Below are positions 16,326 through 24,605 of a stretch of DNA of 32,395 nucleotides, in pieces (the stretch's first letter is position 1; every line of letters starts with the position of its first letter). The stretch lies in NCBI GenBank assembly GCA_017880805.1, contig JADGRP010000228.1, forward strand, positions 1 to 32,395, read 5' to 3'. The notes under the pieces were generated by a model. That model was not told the origin of the DNA and did no database searches. It saw only the letters and a list, made by a program, of their open reading frames with translations. The translations under genes and the position numbers were made by a program. The DNA comes from Burkholderiales bacterium (GTDB lineage: Bacteria; Pseudomonadota; Gammaproteobacteria; Burkholderiales; Casimicrobiaceae).

Positions 16326-17855
16326 TCAGGAGGCTGCTCCGGTCACCCGCAGCAGTTCGGCAAGCGAGGTCGTCCCATTCGCCAGCCATCGGGCTCCATC
16401 CGCCTGCAGCGTGCGCACGTTCGCGCGCGTGCACGCCTCCCGCAGCAACGGCTCGCCGGCGCGATCGTGAATCAGTCGGCGCAGGGATTCGTCGACCAGC
16501 ACCAGCTCGTAAATGCCAGTGCGCCCGCGGTAACCGGTCTGGCGGCATGATGCACAGCCAAGCGGGCGGTACAGACGCTGCGTCGGCGATAGACCGAGGT
16601 CCGACAGGATCTCCGACTCGCCTGCGGTTGGCGTCGTCAACTCTCTGCATTCGACGCACAGGCAACGTACGAGGCGCTGCGCCAGTACGCCGCGCACCGA
16701 CGACGCGAGCAGGTACGGCTCGACCCCCATGTCGGCAAGGCGCGTCACGGCGCTGACCGCGTCGTTGGTGTGCAAAGTCGCAAGAACCAGATGCCCGGTA
16801 AGGCTCGCCTGCACCGCGATCTGCGCTGTTTCGAGATCCCGGATCTCGCCGATCATGATGATGTCGGGATCCTGGCGCAGGATCGAGCGCAGCGAGCGTG
16901 CGAACGTGAGCTCGATCCGCGGATTGACCTGCGTCTGGCCAACCCCATCGAGCGCGAACTCGATGGGGTCTTCGACCGTCATCACGTTGAGCGCGCCGCG
17001 AGGCAGGCGCGACATCGCGGCATAGAGCGTGGTCGTTTTGCCGGAGCCGGTGGGCCCGGTAACCAGCACGATGCCGTGCGGCTCACGAATGAGACGGTCG
17101 ATCGCCGCAAGCGTGTCGTCGCTCATCCCCAGCGCGGTCAGATCGAGCCGCGCCGAGTCCTTGTCGAGAAGGCGCAGCACCACCCGCTCTCCCGGGCCGG
17201 TGGGCAGCGTCGATACGCGCACGTCGACGCTCTTGTCGCCGAGCTTGAGCGCGATCCGACCGTCCTGCGGAAGGCGCTTTTCGGCGATGTCCAGGCTCGC
17301 CATCACCTTCAGTCTCGACACCAGAGCCGCGTGCAGGGCGCGCGGCGGTTCGATGATGTCGCGCAGCACACCGTCGACGCGGAAGCGCACGACCGAGCGC
17401 ATTTCGTAGGGCTCGAAATGGATGTCGGATGCGCGCTCGCGAAGCGCCTGCAGCAAGAGCGCGTTGATCATCCGGATCACCGGAGCATCGGACGTCGACC
17501 CGAGAAGATCCTCTGCTTTGGGGATGTCCTGCAGCAGTCGCGCGAGGTCAGCGTCACGCGACAAATCCTCACTGAACTGAGCGGCGGGCGCCGATGCCTG
17601 GTTGTATGCGGTCGCCAACTCGGCGGCGAAGCGCTCGGCGCTGACCCTGAGCGTTTTCAGGGGCCGCTGCAGCACCCGCTTGAGCTCGGCGATGCCCTCG
17701 ACCGATGCATCGTCGCGAGCGACCACCAGCACCGCGTCTTCTTCGTCGCGCAACGGAAAAACGCCGTGGGTGCGCGCGAACGCATACGATACGCGAGGAG
17801 AGGCGACGGCCAGGGAATCCGCGCCCGACGCGACCTTTGATTCAGGCATCGCCAT
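16326..17855 (-). CDS. gspE: Type II secretion ATPase GspE
   Basis: This 509-residue hexameric ATPase powers the T2SS pseudopilus from the cytoplasmic side. An N-terminal N2E-like domain (about residues 20-120) precedes the GspE/PilT catalytic part. Walker A is GPTGSGKTT (267-275), the Asp box is TVEDPIEF (293-300), Walker B is around PDIIMIGEIRD (330-340), and the His box is TGHLVLATLHTN (353-364). A zinc-binding tetracysteine element is present, with C400-x-x-C403 and GCASC near 434-438. These are the standard GspE features. It starts 24 bases after the gspD stop. ATGs at 17855 and 17849 are both possible starts. Confidence 0.96.
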   Translation of the reverse strand: MAMPESKVASGADSLAVASPRVSYAFARTHGVFPLRDEEDAVLVVARDDASVEGIAELKRVLQRPLKTLRVSAERFAAELATAYNQASAPAAQFSEDLSRDADLARLLQDIPKAEDLLGSTSDAPVIRMINALLLQALRERASDIHFEPYEMRSVVRFRVDGVLRDIIEPPRALHAALVSRLKVMASLDIAEKRLPQDGRIALKLGDKSVDVRVSTLPTGPGERVVLRLLDKDSARLDLTALGMSDDTLAAIDRLIREPHGIVLVTGPTGSGKTTTLYAAMSRLPRGALNVMTVEDPIEFALDGVGQTQVNPRIELTFARSLRSILRQDPDIIMIGEIRDLETAQIAVQASLTGHLVLATLHTNDAVSAVTRLADMGVEPYLLASSVRGVLAQRLVRCLCVECRELTTPTAGESEILSDLGLSPTQRLYRPLGCASCRQTGYRGRTGIYELVLVDESLRRLIHDRAGEPLLREACTRANVRTLQADGARWLANGTTSLAELLRVTGAAS

Positions 17856-17879
17856 CGTTATCGATACCCGGCAAGGAAG

Positions 17880-20024
17880 TTACTGCGGTTTGGCCGCAGG
17901 CGCAGGCCCGGGTGTAGGGGCCGGCGATGACGGGAATCCCGCCGGTGGCGCATTGGGTGCGGCATTCGGTAATAGCGGCAATTCGGGGACGGTCGCATCG
18001 GGCCAGAACGCCCGCTCCGCGGGCCGCAGGCGCTGCTGCTCGCCCATCAGGTAATCATAGCGATCGCTCGTGAGCGAGGCGCCGGCGCCGGCGGTGCGAA
18101 TTACCGTCGGCTTCAGAAACACCATGAGGTTGGTCTTCACGCGGCGCCGGTTGTCATAACGAAACAGCGCGCCGAGCACCGGAACGTCGCCGACCACCGG
18201 CACGCGGCTCGATCCGTCGGTGAAGCTGTCCTCGATCAATCCGCCGAGGACAATGATCTGGCCGTCGTCGACGGCAACGGTCGATTCGAGCGAACGCTTG
18301 CTGGTGATGATGCCGGCAGCGTTGGTCGTATCCTGGATGCGCGAGACCTCCTCGTAGATCGTCATGCGCACGGTTCCGCCCTCGGTGATCTGCGGCTTGA
18401 CCCGAAGCGTGAGTCCGACATCCTTGCGCTCGATGGTCTGAAACGGCGTCGGTGTCGTCGCCGAGCCGGTTACCGCGTACTGACCGGTAATGAACGGCAC
18501 GTTTTGCCCGACGACGATTTTTGCCTCTTCGTTATCCAGCGTCAGCAGATTGGGTGTCGACAGAATGTTGGTGTTGGCGTCGGATTCGAGTGCGCGCGCG
18601 AGCAGCGCCAGATTGGTAATAGCGATGCCCCCGATGTTGATGGAGCCGCGAATGACGGCGAGATTCAGGCCCTGGCCCACCGAGCTGAGGCTAACCTGCG
18701 CATCGAGAAGGTTGCTGCCGCTGCCGCGCGTTGTGAAATTCGTACCCCCCCCAATCTGGGTCTGATTGTTGCTCAAGCGATTGGGGTCGAGCAAGTTCCA
18801 CTGGATGCCGAACTCCGCCGCCTTGTCGGCGGTGACTTCGACCACCAGCGCTTCGACGTATATCTGCGCGCGCCGCACATCGAGCTTTTCGACGATCGCG
18901 CGGATGTTGTTGTAGATCGGCTCCGGCGCCATTACGATCAGCGCATTGTTCGCGGAATCGGCCTGGATGGTCGCGCCGCCGGCGCTAAATCCGGGTGCGC
19001 TCGGGGTCGCGGTTGCACTCAGGGGCGCAGCGGCGGACGCTGGAGCCCCTGCGGTGATCGTAGTGCCCAGGCCGGGTAGCGTCGCGGCCGGAGCGGACTC
19101 ATTGGTCGTGTCGCTGCCGCCCGAAAACAATGCGCGCAGCGTTCGCGCGACGCGCACCGCGTCGGCGTTTCTGAGATAAATGATAAAAATATTCCCGCCG
19201 ACACGCCCCGGCGTGTCGAGCTGCTCGATCAGTGCGCGCGCGCGCGCAACGCGTGACGCATTTTCGCCGCGCACCAGAACGCTGTTCGAGCGCGTATCGG
19301 CGACCAGGGTCACCCGCTGTTGCGAGTCTTGAGCCGCGCCCGCGGCTCCAGGCGTATCGACCAGCAGCCGTCCCATGATCTGGACCAGGTCCAGCGCCGA
19401 GGCATAGCGAATCGGCACCATGATCGCCTCGCCTGCCGGCGGGACGTCGAGCGACCCGACGATCTTTTCGATGCGCTTCAGGTTCTCGGCATAATCGGTA
19501 ATAACCAGCGCGTTACCGGTGGGTACGGCGGCGATGGCATTGTTCGGCGTGATCAGGGGCCGCAGCACGTTGACCAGTTGGACGGCGGACTCGTATTTCA
19601 GCGCGAACACTTCGGTGACCAGCCGGTCGCCGCCCGCGCCGACGCCTCCCGCCTTCCCTCCCATGACCACTGCGGAGCCCTGCTGCTTGGCATCGGCTTC
19701 CGGCACGATCTTGGTGATGCCATCGCCCTCGACGGCGGCGAAGCCCTGCAGGCGCAGCGCCGAAAGCAGCGTCGGATAGACCAGGCTGCGTGGAACCGGG
19801 CGTGCGGAAACGATGTTGACGACCCCTTTAACCTTCGGGTCGAGGATGAAATTGCGCCCGGTCATCTCGGCCACTGCCTTGACGACTGCGTCGATGTCCG
19901 CGTTGACGAAATTGAGCGTTACCATGTCGTCCGCCGCATGGCCAACAGGCGCCGCCAGCGCCGCGGCAAGGGCCATAGTGGTCAGACCCATGGCGGCCAG
20001 AAATCGCGGGATCGACGTGGTCAA
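17880..20024 (-). CDS. gspD: Type II secretion outer-membrane secretin GspD
   Basis: This is the outer-membrane channel of the T2SS, about 714 residues from a TTG at 20024. That start gives a good signal peptide, MTTSIPRFLAAMG then ALAAALAAPVGHA, cut before ADDMVTLNF. The ATG at 19991 is the alternative, and a further 48 codons upstream look like non-coding sequence. The N0 domain is MVTLNFVNADIDAVV through DPKVKGVVNI, followed by N1-N3 repeats (about residues 110-400, the N3 loop being Ala/Ser/Gly-rich) and the secretin domain (about 480-660) with VPVVGDVPVLGALF and LMVFLKPTVIR. The tail is a Pro/Ala-rich stretch with no clear S-domain. gspC is not next to it. Confidence 0.94.
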   Translation of the reverse strand: MTTSIPRFLAAMGLTTMALAAALAAPVGHAADDMVTLNFVNADIDAVVKAVAEMTGRNFILDPKVKGVVNIVSARPVPRSLVYPTLLSALRLQGFAAVEGDGITKIVPEADAKQQGSAVVMGGKAGGVGAGGDRLVTEVFALKYESAVQLVNVLRPLITPNNAIAAVPTGNALVITDYAENLKRIEKIVGSLDVPPAGEAIMVPIRYASALDLVQIMGRLLVDTPGAAGAAQDSQQRVTLVADTRSNSVLVRGENASRVARARALIEQLDTPGRVGGNIFIIYLRNADAVRVARTLRALFSGGSDTTNESAPAATLPGLGTTITAGAPASAAAPLSATATPSAPGFSAGGATIQADSANNALIVMAPEPIYNNIRAIVEKLDVRRAQIYVEALVVEVTADKAAEFGIQWNLLDPNRLSNNQTQIGGGTNFTTRGSGSNLLDAQVSLSSVGQGLNLAVIRGSINIGGIAITNLALLARALESDANTNILSTPNLLTLDNEEAKIVVGQNVPFITGQYAVTGSATTPTPFQTIERKDVGLTLRVKPQITEGGTVRMTIYEEVSRIQDTTNAAGIITSKRSLESTVAVDDGQIIVLGGLIEDSFTDGSSRVPVVGDVPVLGALFRYDNRRRVKTNLMVFLKPTVIRTAGAGASLTSDRYDYLMGEQQRLRPAERAFWPDATVPELPLLPNAAPNAPPAGFPSSPAPTPGPAPAAKPQ

Positions 20025-20205
20025 GGGTTGGGGCAGCTCGAAGGCGTTGGACGCCGGGACGCGTCCGCGATTGGCAGGGGCCGCCGGCTCAAGGCAATGA
20101 TAGCATGGGCATTCGAGCCCCAAGCCTGATCCGGAATAAGGTGAATCCGGGTCGTGCCCTCGCCACATCTAAGGACGCAAGAAGATATATTTCATGGAGA
20201 AACTC
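20025..20205. promoter_or_regulatory. Divergent promoter region, gspD versus the DUF6249-like gene
   Basis: The non-coding stretch between two divergent transcription units must hold the promoters of the gsp operon (-) and of the DUF6249-like/sigma module (+). I could not pick out convincing -35/-10 pairs. GGAG at 20196-20199 is the Shine-Dalgarno sequence that selects the ATG at 20206 for the rightward gene. Confidence 0.45.
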
Positions 20206-21078
20206 ATGCACCCCGCCATCCATCCGCGCGACCGGCGAATTGGTCTCCTGGGCACGCTATCGTGCTCGCTGCTGTTCGCCATCGCGACGGTGATCGGATG
20301 CGCTTCGGCCATGAGCGCGGCCGCTGCCACGGACGTTAAGGCCAAGGCGGTTGTCGAGTCACCGGCCAAGGCCGCCGCCGGCCCAAGCGTGACCATCACG
20401 CCACCGGCCGCCGACACGACCACCGGGCCGACGGCGACCATCCCGGGTGCCTCCACGGCCGACAACGCCGACGCAAAGAGCGATTCCGATTCAACCCCGA
20501 GCAAGAAGTCCCAGCGCAGGCGCGGCCACATCCAGATCGGCGACGATGATTTCGCTTCGTTCAACGATGCTTTGCGCACCGCACCCTGGGTCATAGGCCT
20601 GGCATTTTTGGTGGCGGGTTCGGTATTCCTGACCCCCGTATTCCTGCTCATCGGCATCATCTGGTACAAGCTGCGCAAGACGCGGCTGCAAAACGAAGCC
20701 GTACTCATGCTGGCCGAAAGAGGCGTGATGCCGCCAGCTCAAGCCGTCGACGCGGTGATGTCCGGCGTGACGCCCGAGGCGGCCGCGGCATCGACCGCGG
20801 TGCCTTTGGGGGCGTCCACCGCCGCACCCGTCTACCAGCAGGCGGTCATCGCGCGCCGGCGCATCGTTTGGTCGGATCTGCGCAAGGGCGTCATCCTGAC
20901 GGCGATCGGATTGGCCTTTGTTTTCTACTCGATGGTCGAAAGCGGCTCGGCGAGCTGGGTCGGGCTGGTATTGATGTTCCTCGGCGTCGGCTACATCCTG
21001 TTGTGGTGGTTCGAGGACCGGCATTTGCAGCGCCGCGAAACCGGCGCTGACGTTGGCGTTGATGTTGGCAAGAAGTAG
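20206..21078 (+). CDS. DUF6249-like membrane protein preceding an ECF sigma factor
   Basis: This is a protein of about 290 residues. The ATG at 20206 has GGAG six bases upstream; the ATG at 20194 is less well placed. A signal peptide (LLGTLSCSLLFAIATVIG) ends in VIGC, which fits a lipobox, so a lipoprotein is possible. A low-complexity Ala/Thr/Pro region (residues 40-90) and a basic patch (KKSQRRRGHIQ) follow. Then come the paired membrane segments APWVIGLAFLVAGSVFLTP and FLLIGIIWYKLRK leading to NEAVLMLAERG, the part that resembles DUF6249. Two more membrane helices lie at about 230-275. The gene ends 32 bases before the sigma factor, as is common for this family; it may sense or relay an envelope signal, which is inference. 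Confidence 0.75.
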   Translation: MHPAIHPRDRRIGLLGTLSCSLLFAIATVIGCASAMSAAAATDVKAKAVVESPAKAAAGPSVTITPPAADTTTGPTATIPGASTADNADAKSDSDSTPSKKSQRRRGHIQIGDDDFASFNDALRTAPWVIGLAFLVAGSVFLTPVFLLIGIIWYKLRKTRLQNEAVLMLAERGVMPPAQAVDAVMSGVTPEAAAASTAVPLGASTAAPVYQQAVIARRRIVWSDLRKGVILTAIGLAFVFYSMVESGSASWVGLVLMFLGVGYILLWWFEDRHLQRRETGADVGVDVGKK

Positions 21079-21110
21079 GCGAAGAACGGGCGCGACGGCA
21101 GACGACGGTC

Positions 21111-21680
21111 ATGTCGCCACCGCCGGTCAGCGACGGACAGCTGATCGCCCGCGTCGTCGTCAGCGACGATCGCCACGCGTTCAGCGAGTTGGTGCGCCGT
21201 CATCAGTCTTCGGTGCGCGCGACGCTGCGCAAGCTTGCCGGCGGCAACGCGGCGCTCGCGGACGATTTGGCACAGGAGACGTTCTTGTTGGCGTATCGAA
21301 ACTTGAAATCGTTTCGGCAGGATGCAAGATTCTCGACCTGGCTGTATCGCATCGCCTACAACGTCTTTCTGGGCGATGCGCGCAAGATCAAGGAGCTTCC
21401 GATGCCTGAGGACATGGACGTGGATGCGCTCTCGCCCACCGGCGCCGCGGAAAGGGACCATCCCGCGCGCCAGGCAGCGCTCACGATCGACCTCGAGCGT
21501 GCGATGAGCGTTTTGTCGGATGCCGAAAGGGCCGCTATCGTACAGTGCTATCATAACGACCTGTCGCACGAGGAAGCCGCCGCAGTGCTAGGATGTCCTA
21601 TAGGCACCGTAAAAACCCACGTGTTGCGGGCGAAGCAAAAATTGAAGGCGCGACTTGGCGCCTGGGCTCCGGAACCATGA
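21111..21680 (+). CDS. ECF-type RNA polymerase sigma factor
   Basis: This 189-residue sigma-70 family protein has only regions 2 and 4. Region 2 (about residues 20-85) contains AFSELVRRHQSSV, DDLAQETFLLAYRNL and FSTWLYRIAYN, the -10 binding and core-binding helices. Region 4 (about 127-180) contains LSDAERAAIVQCYHNDLSHEEAAAVLGCPIGTVKTHVLRAKQKLK, the -35 helix-turn-helix. Its stop overlaps the start of the next gene as ATGA, so that product is probably its partner. Targets are unknown. The upstream Shine-Dalgarno sequence is weak, so translation may depend on the preceding gene. Confidence 0.94.
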   Translation: MSPPPVSDGQLIARVVVSDDRHAFSELVRRHQSSVRATLRKLAGGNAALADDLAQETFLLAYRNLKSFRQDARFSTWLYRIAYNVFLGDARKIKELPMPEDMDVDALSPTGAAERDHPARQAALTIDLERAMSVLSDAERAAIVQCYHNDLSHEEAAAVLGCPIGTVKTHVLRAKQKLKARLGAWAPEP

Positions 21681-22048
21681 CCTCATCTGCCACCCCCCAT
21701 ACCGAAATCGACGCTGGCAACGATTGGCTGGAGGACATGCTCCGCGGCGCAGGCCGCGAACATCGTGCGGATTATCTCGCCGACGACGGCTTCACACAGC
21801 GCCTCATGGCGCAGTTGCCCGAACCGGCAACGCTGCCGGCGTGGCGCCGTCCGGCGGTGGCTTTGCTGTGGGCGCTGGGCGTTGGCGCGGTCATGCTTTC
21901 GCTGCCGGGATTGTTCGATCAGCTGTTTCGTGGCGTGATGGCGGTGCTCGTCGGGCATCGCCTGGGCGTGCCCGACGTCGCGGTAGCGTTCGTGCTGTTT
22001 GGCGGTGCTACCTGGAGCACCCTGGTTTACGCGATGCGCTCGGACTAG
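21677..22048 (+). CDS. Small two-helix membrane protein, candidate anti-sigma factor
   Basis: This 123-residue protein has its ATG at 21677 overlapping the sigma factor stop (ATGA), giving strong translational coupling. The N-terminal 65 residues are hydrophilic (NDWLEDMLRGAGREHRADYLADDGFTQRLMAQLP), and two transmembrane segments follow at about 68-90 and 105-122. A cytoplasmic head with membrane anchors, encoded directly after an ECF sigma gene, is the layout of a membrane anti-sigma factor. I see no HxxxCxxC zinc anti-sigma motif, so it is not of the ZAS class. The role is inferred from context only. Confidence 0.78.
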   Translation: MTSSATPHTEIDAGNDWLEDMLRGAGREHRADYLADDGFTQRLMAQLPEPATLPAWRRPAVALLWALGVGAVMLSLPGLFDQLFRGVMAVLVGHRLGVPDVAVAFVLFGGATWSTLVYAMRSD

Positions 22049-22085
22049 TCGAGTCACGCGAACTACGGCGACGCTTGCCGCAGAT

Positions 22086-22122
22086 AACGAAATGGCCGCC
22101 TCGAGGCGGCCATTTCGTTTCT
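22086..22122. terminator. Bidirectional terminator, perfect 34-base palindrome
   Basis: Positions 22086-22119 form an unbroken palindrome (arms of 17 bases centred at 22102/22103; AACGAAATGGCCGCCT and its complement). TTTCTT continues on the plus strand and TTAT on the minus strand. It sits between the converging small membrane gene and tonB, 37 bases from one stop and 16 from the other, so it most likely ends transcription in both directions. Confidence 0.8.
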
Positions 22123-22137
22123 TGGAGGTCAAGCGGG

Positions 22138-22785
22138 CTAGTTCAGCACGAAGTTGATTTCGATCTCCGCGATATAGCGATCCCCTTCGGGCAGGAACTT
22201 CCATTGTGACAGGGCGCGTATGACCTCGCGGTCGAACACGCGCCGCGGATTCGATTCCATGATCTGCACGTCCGTGACCAAGCCCTTTTCATTGACCTGC
22301 AGCCGTGCCACGACCCTGCCGCTCGCAATGTTGTCCCTGATCGCCTCGCGCGGATACACCGGCTCGACGCGCTCGATCGGAACAGCGCCGCGACGGATGG
22401 CCGGCTTGGGCGCCGGCGGCGCCACCACCACGACCGGTGGCGCCGGCGGAGCAATCACGTTCGGTTCGGTCGGTGGCGTCGCGGTCACCGCTGAGATCAC
22501 CGGCTCTGTGGTTTGCGTGGTGACCGGCACGTCGGGCGGCGGAACGTAGGGCTGGAGGGTCTTCGGCGGCTCGATGATCCTCTTCGGCGGCGGCGGCGGC
22601 GGCGGTGGCGGCGGCGCCTTGATCTCTTCGATGATAGTGGCGGTGAGCGGCTTCTTGATCACCTCGATCGCCTTGCGCGCGAGCCCTGTCACCAACGCAT
22701 AAATGATGATTGCGTGGACGAGAACGACGAACGTAATCCCGATCAGGTGCCTGGCCGGGTCTCTCTGGTGCCGTGCGAAATCCAT
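22138..22785 (-). CDS. tonB: TonB-family energy transducer
   Basis: This 215-residue protein spans the periplasm and passes proton-motive energy from ExbB/ExbD to outer-membrane TonB-dependent transporters. A single N-terminal membrane anchor (ITFVVLVHAIIIYALVTGL, about residues 16-35) is followed by a proline-rich rod including a run of ten prolines (about 59-68). The C-terminal TonB domain (about 130-215) contains PIERVEPVYPREA, SGRVVARLQVNEKG and ALSQWKFLPEGD. The His in the anchor (H24) matches the functionally important TonB His. It is last in the exbB-exbD-exbD-tonB operon. No receptor gene is nearby, so the substrate is unknown. Confidence 0.94.
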   Translation of the reverse strand: MDFARHQRDPARHLIGITFVVLVHAIIIYALVTGLARKAIEVIKKPLTATIIEEIKAPPPPPPPPPPKRIIEPPKTLQPYVPPPDVPVTTQTTEPVISAVTATPPTEPNVIAPPAPPVVVVAPPAPKPAIRRGAVPIERVEPVYPREAIRDNIASGRVVARLQVNEKGLVTDVQIMESNPRRVFDREVIRALSQWKFLPEGDRYIAEIEINFVLN

Positions 22786-22827
22786 TTCGTTTTGACTCCA
22801 GTCGCCCGTTGGCGTTCGCGCCGCGGA

Positions 22828-23262
22828 CTACTCCTCGATGAACTGTTCGCTGCCGACGATGCCGATCCTGGTCAGCCCGAGCCGCTGTGACGACGCCATC
22901 ACGCCGGCAGCGATCGCGTACTTCGAATTTTTGTCCGGTCGAAGATGCAGCTCGGGCTGGACGGCCTGGCTGGCAGCGGCCTTGAGATTGTCCTCGAGCG
23001 TCGCCCGGTCGGGCACCGGAAGACCGTTCCAGTACACCACACCGCTGCTGTCGATGTCGATCTTGACGATCTCGGGCAGCACCCGCGGCGGTGGCGGATT
23101 GCCGGTGGGCATGTTGAGGTTGACCGAGTGCAGCTGAATCGGAATGGTGATGATCAGCATGACCAGAAGCACCAGCATTACGTCGATCAGCGGCGTGGTG
23201 TTGATGTCCATCATCACGTCGGGATCGCCCGATGCTGAGCCGGAACCTACATTCATTGACAT
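22828..23262 (-). CDS. exbD2: Biopolymer transport protein ExbD (second copy)
   Basis: This 144-residue inner-membrane protein is the second ExbD of the operon. After a short polar N-terminus, the motif INTTPLIDVMLVLLVMLIITIP puts the proton-relay aspartate at D27 at the start of the single membrane helix. The periplasmic domain (about 60-144) includes VYWNGLPVPDRATLEDNL and ends VGSEQFIEE. It differs in the loop after the membrane helix (PTGNPPPP) from the first copy, so they are paralogues rather than a recent duplicate. AGGA precedes the ATG. Confidence 0.93.
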   Translation of the reverse strand: MSMNVGSGSASGDPDVMMDINTTPLIDVMLVLLVMLIITIPIQLHSVNLNMPTGNPPPPRVLPEIVKIDIDSSGVVYWNGLPVPDRATLEDNLKAAASQAVQPELHLRPDKNSKYAIAAGVMASSQRLGLTRIGIVGSEQFIEE

Positions 23263-23297
23263 GAGGCGTTCCTCAAGAAATATTCAGCGATGTCATT

Positions 23298-23726
23298 TCA
23301 ACTGCGGGGCGGCGGCTCGGTGATGAAGCCCACTTTGGCGATCCCCGCCCGCTGGCAGGCGTAGATGATCCGACCGATGGAATCGTATCTCGCGCCACCA
23401 TCGCCGCGTATCTGCACTTCGGGCTGCGGCGTGAGAACGGAGACCTTCTTCAATCTGTCGATCAGCGCGATGGTGCTGGTGATCAGTAGATCGTTCCAGT
23501 AGATTCGGCCGTCCAGAGCGACCGAAATCACGATGTTCTCCGGCTTGGTTTCTCGAACCTCGTTTCGCTCTTTCGGCAAAGTGACGGGAACCGACGTCGT
23601 CACGACCGGAATGGTGATCAGAAAAATGATCAGCAGCACCAGCATCACGTCGACCAGCGGCGTGGTGTTGATGGTCGAAACAATTTCGTCCTCTTCGGCG
23701 CCGGACGCGCCGACGTTCATCGCCAT
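23298..23726 (-). CDS. exbD1: Biopolymer transport protein ExbD (first copy)
   Basis: This 142-residue ExbD shows INTTPLVDVMLVLLIIFLITIP with the proton-relay aspartate at D26. It then has a periplasmic domain with RIYWNDLLITSTIALIDRL and VQIRGDGGARYDSIG, and a C-terminus ending GFITEPPPRS. It starts three bases after the exbB stop and should be translationally coupled to it. Two tandem exbD genes occur in several proteobacterial TonB systems, for example in Xanthomonas, where the second is not always needed for iron uptake. Confidence 0.94.
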   Translation of the reverse strand: MAMNVGASGAEEDEIVSTINTTPLVDVMLVLLIIFLITIPVVTTSVPVTLPKERNEVRETKPENIVISVALDGRIYWNDLLITSTIALIDRLKKVSVLTPQPEVQIRGDGGARYDSIGRIIYACQRAGIAKVGFITEPPPRS

Positions 23727-23729
23727 GAC

Positions 23730-24605
23730 TTAAGCCCGGGCCGGAGTTTTCGGAGCGCTGAGAAGCACGGCATGGAGATCGGCGGCAAAGCCGCGGACCA
23801 TATCCATGGCCGCCTTGTTGCGGCGGACCAGCCAGTTGTAGCCCAGCACCGCCGGGACGGCTACCGCCAGACCGAACGCGGTCATGATCAGCGCCTCGCC
23901 CACCGGCCCCGCGACCTTGTCGATCGACGCCTGTCCCGCAATGCCGATCGCGGTCAGCGCGTGATAGATCCCCCAGACAGTACCGAAAAGGCCCACGAAC
24001 GGGGCGGTCGAGCCGACGGTGGCAAGGAAAGCAAGGCCGTCCTGGGTGCTGCTCTGCACGTTATCGATTGCGCGCTGAATCGACATCGAGATCCAGGTGT
24101 TGAGGTCGACGTTACCCAGCAATCCGGTGTGCTTGGTGGTCGCCTCGAGTCCGGATTCGGCGATAAACCGATAGGGACTGCCGTCCTTCAGTTTTTCCGC
24201 GCCCTGACGCACCGAGGGCGCGTTCCAGAACGATTTGTCCGCAGCGCGGGCCTGCGCGCCCATTTTGAACTGCTCGTAGACCTTGGTGATGATGATGTAC
24301 CAGCTGCCCATCGACATGATGGCCAGGATCGCCAGCGTGATCTTGGCGACGATGTCGCCGCCTTTCCACAGCGCTTCAAGGCCGTAGGGGTTGTCGACGA
24401 CTTCGATCGCGCGCGTGCCGGCCGCAGCTTGCGCAGGCGGCAGCGCCGGAATGGGAGGGACAACCGGAGCCGTGGCCGCCGGTTCCGGCGCTGCAGCTGG
24501 CGCAGCGGTCGGCGCTTGCGCTGTTGCCGTTTGCGGAAGGACCGCTGAGGCCACAGCGATGAGCAGGACCGCGGCCGAGACGGCCAAACGGGTCATCTTC
24601 AACAT
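23730..24605 (-). CDS. exbB: ExbB proton channel subunit (MotA/TolQ/ExbB family)
   Basis: This 291-residue protein has an N-terminal signal-like segment and an Ala/Pro-rich leader (residues 28-65), a layout known from long ExbB proteins. The membrane segments are ITLAILAIMSMGSWYIIITKVYE (about 90-112), GLAFLATVGSTAPFVGLFGTVWGIYHALTAIG (about 190-220) and EALIMTAFGLAVAVPAVLGYNWL (about 237-260). The central and third carry the family's TAPFVGLFGTVWG and AVPA hallmarks. It forms the pentameric channel around an ExbD dimer. GGAG lies seven bases upstream of the ATG. It heads the operon, so the 24606-24950 stretch is its probable leader. Confidence 0.95.
   Translation of the reverse strand: MLKMTRLAVSAAVLLIAVASAVLPQTATAQAPTAAPAAAPEPAATAPVVPPIPALPPAQAAAGTRAIEVVDNPYGLEALWKGGDIVAKITLAILAIMSMGSWYIIITKVYEQFKMGAQARAADKSFWNAPSVRQGAEKLKDGSPYRFIAESGLEATTKHTGLLGNVDLNTWISMSIQRAIDNVQSSTQDGLAFLATVGSTAPFVGLFGTVWGIYHALTAIGIAGQASIDKVAGPVGEALIMTAFGLAVAVPAVLGYNWLVRRNKAAMDMVRGFAADLHAVLLSAPKTPARA

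Noticed and set aside
16770-17840. Plus-strand open frame of 356 codons
   Set aside because: Antisense to gspE, whose Walker, Asp, His and Cys motifs are all present.
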